Shown here piece after piece: positions 63,483 to 64,000 of a DNA stretch of 64,000 nucleotides. The notes beneath the pieces were generated by a model, which did not search any database, was not told the DNA's origin, and saw nothing but the letters and a program-made list of their open reading frames with translations. This DNA is from Neobacillus sp. DY30. GTDB lineage: Bacteria; Bacillota; Bacilli; Bacillales; Cytobacillaceae. Location: positions 4,408,001 to 4,472,000 of the forward strand of contig NZ_CP126093.1 in the NCBI RefSeq assembly GCF_030123065.1, written 5' to 3'. The position numbers and the translations under genes are program-made. The first letter of the stretch is position 1. The number at the start of each line of letters is the position of its first letter.

Positions 63483-64000
63483 TTACATCACACTCACTTT
63501 TTGACTCAATTCTTTACCGCTTCCATCCAATATATGTGTAATAGTTCCAGGACCTTGGGATCTGCTTAATACAATAAAACGTTGAAATATGTTTTGGTCA
63601 ATAATGGATCTTAATGAAGGTCTATTTTTTACCTCCTCTAAACTTGATCCATGTGTAGTCATAATTAGCTTTATTCCTGCGTGGACCGCTTCCTGAATAG
63701 CCTCTGCATCTTCTTTACGCCCAATTTCATCTACAACTAACACATCCGGACTCATGGAACGAATCATCATCATCATCCCCTCTGCTTTCGGACAGGCATC
63801 TAGCACATCTAGACGATGACCGAATGACATTTGTGGGATTCCATTTACACATCCAGCAATTTCAGACCGTTCATCCACAATACCAACCTTATTAGCCTGT
63901 ACCCCCTTTATATGGTCACCGGTTGAGATAATTCTGGCAATATCACGTAAAAGCGTCGTTTTTCCTGTTTGGGGAGGACCAACAATCATTGTATGCATCC
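63483..64000 (-). CDS. spoIIIAA: Stage III sporulation protein AA (5' end outside window)
   Basis: C-terminal 172 or so residues of a roughly 307-residue secretion ATPase that powers the SpoIIIA complex. Visible are Walker A GPPQTGKTT, the DERSEIAG segment, Walker B VLVVDEIGR and the MTTHGSS sensor. The apparent ATG at 63998 lies just before Walker A and is internal; the true start is beyond the window. Confidence 0.93.
   Translation of the reverse strand, partial: MHTMIVGPPQTGKTTLLRDIARIISTGDHIKGVQANKVGIVDERSEIAGCVNGIPQMSFGHRLDVLDACPKAEGMMMMIRSMSPDVLVVDEIGRKEDAEAIQEAVHAGIKLIMTTHGSSLEEVKNRPSLRSIIDQNIFQRFIVLSRSQGPGTITHILDGSGKELSQKVSVM

Noticed and set aside
1..64000. CRISPR arrays, tRNA or rRNA genes, insertion sequences, prophage
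   Set aside because: Looked for in the intergenic regions; no regular spaced repeats, cloverleaf, transposase or phage genes were seen.

Overview
The window reads as the chromosome of a low-GC, endospore-forming Bacillaceae (Bacillus/Neobacillus-like). Evidence: the spoIIIA operon, spoIVB and spo0A; gene order from spoIIIA through accBC, nusB, folD, xseAB, ispA, dxs, tlyA, ahrC, recN, spoIVB, spo0A, the bkd operon, yqiW, artPQR and yqjA that matches the B. subtilis yqh-yqi-yqj region as I remember it; AGGAGG-type ribosome sites; and frequent TTG/GTG starts. Almost everything is on the minus strand. Only three small genes (prli42-like, yqzF-like, yycC-like) are on plus. No rRNA, tRNA, transposase, phage gene or CRISPR array was seen.

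Layout by position. 1-430: a tiny Spo0E-like gene and a terminator. 430-13825: a fructan-utilisation locus, read from right to left as a LacI regulator, two ABC permeases, a lipoprotein binding protein, fructokinase, an intracellular GH32 fructosidase, a YesL-type membrane protein and a secreted 1801-residue protein with two GH32 modules. No PTS and no ABC ATPase lie in the locus. Four copies of one palindrome flank lacI. 13958-19652: a HAD phosphatase and an RbsBAC-type sugar importer with a DeoR regulator. 20038-27311: an M20 peptidase, an acyl-CoA carboxyltransferase and methylmalonyl-CoA epimerase behind a predicted sigma-H promoter with a 0A box, then an L,D-transpeptidase, YqjA-like protein and an amino-acid ABC importer.

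27521-43756: bacilliredoxin, methylmalonyl-CoA mutase (mutA, mutB) with its chaperone MeaB, a 136-178 bp palindromic repeat, then the branched-chain keto acid operon (ptb-bcd-buk-lpdV-bkdAA-bkdAB-bkdB) behind a near-perfect sigma-54 promoter and its activator BkdR. Together the bkd, mut and mce/pcc genes can carry valine and isoleucine carbon via propionyl-CoA to succinyl-CoA. 43943-64000: housekeeping and sporulation genes ending in spoIIIAA, which is cut by the window edge.

The window is mostly conserved core chromosome. The parts most worth a second look are the double-GH32 protein with its altered nucleophile motif, the sigma-H/0A control of the epimerase operon, the LacI operator layout, the ATT start of spoIIIAD, the TTG start of ptb just behind its sigma-54 promoter, and the palindromic repeat. 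I did not see a clearly new multi-gene system.
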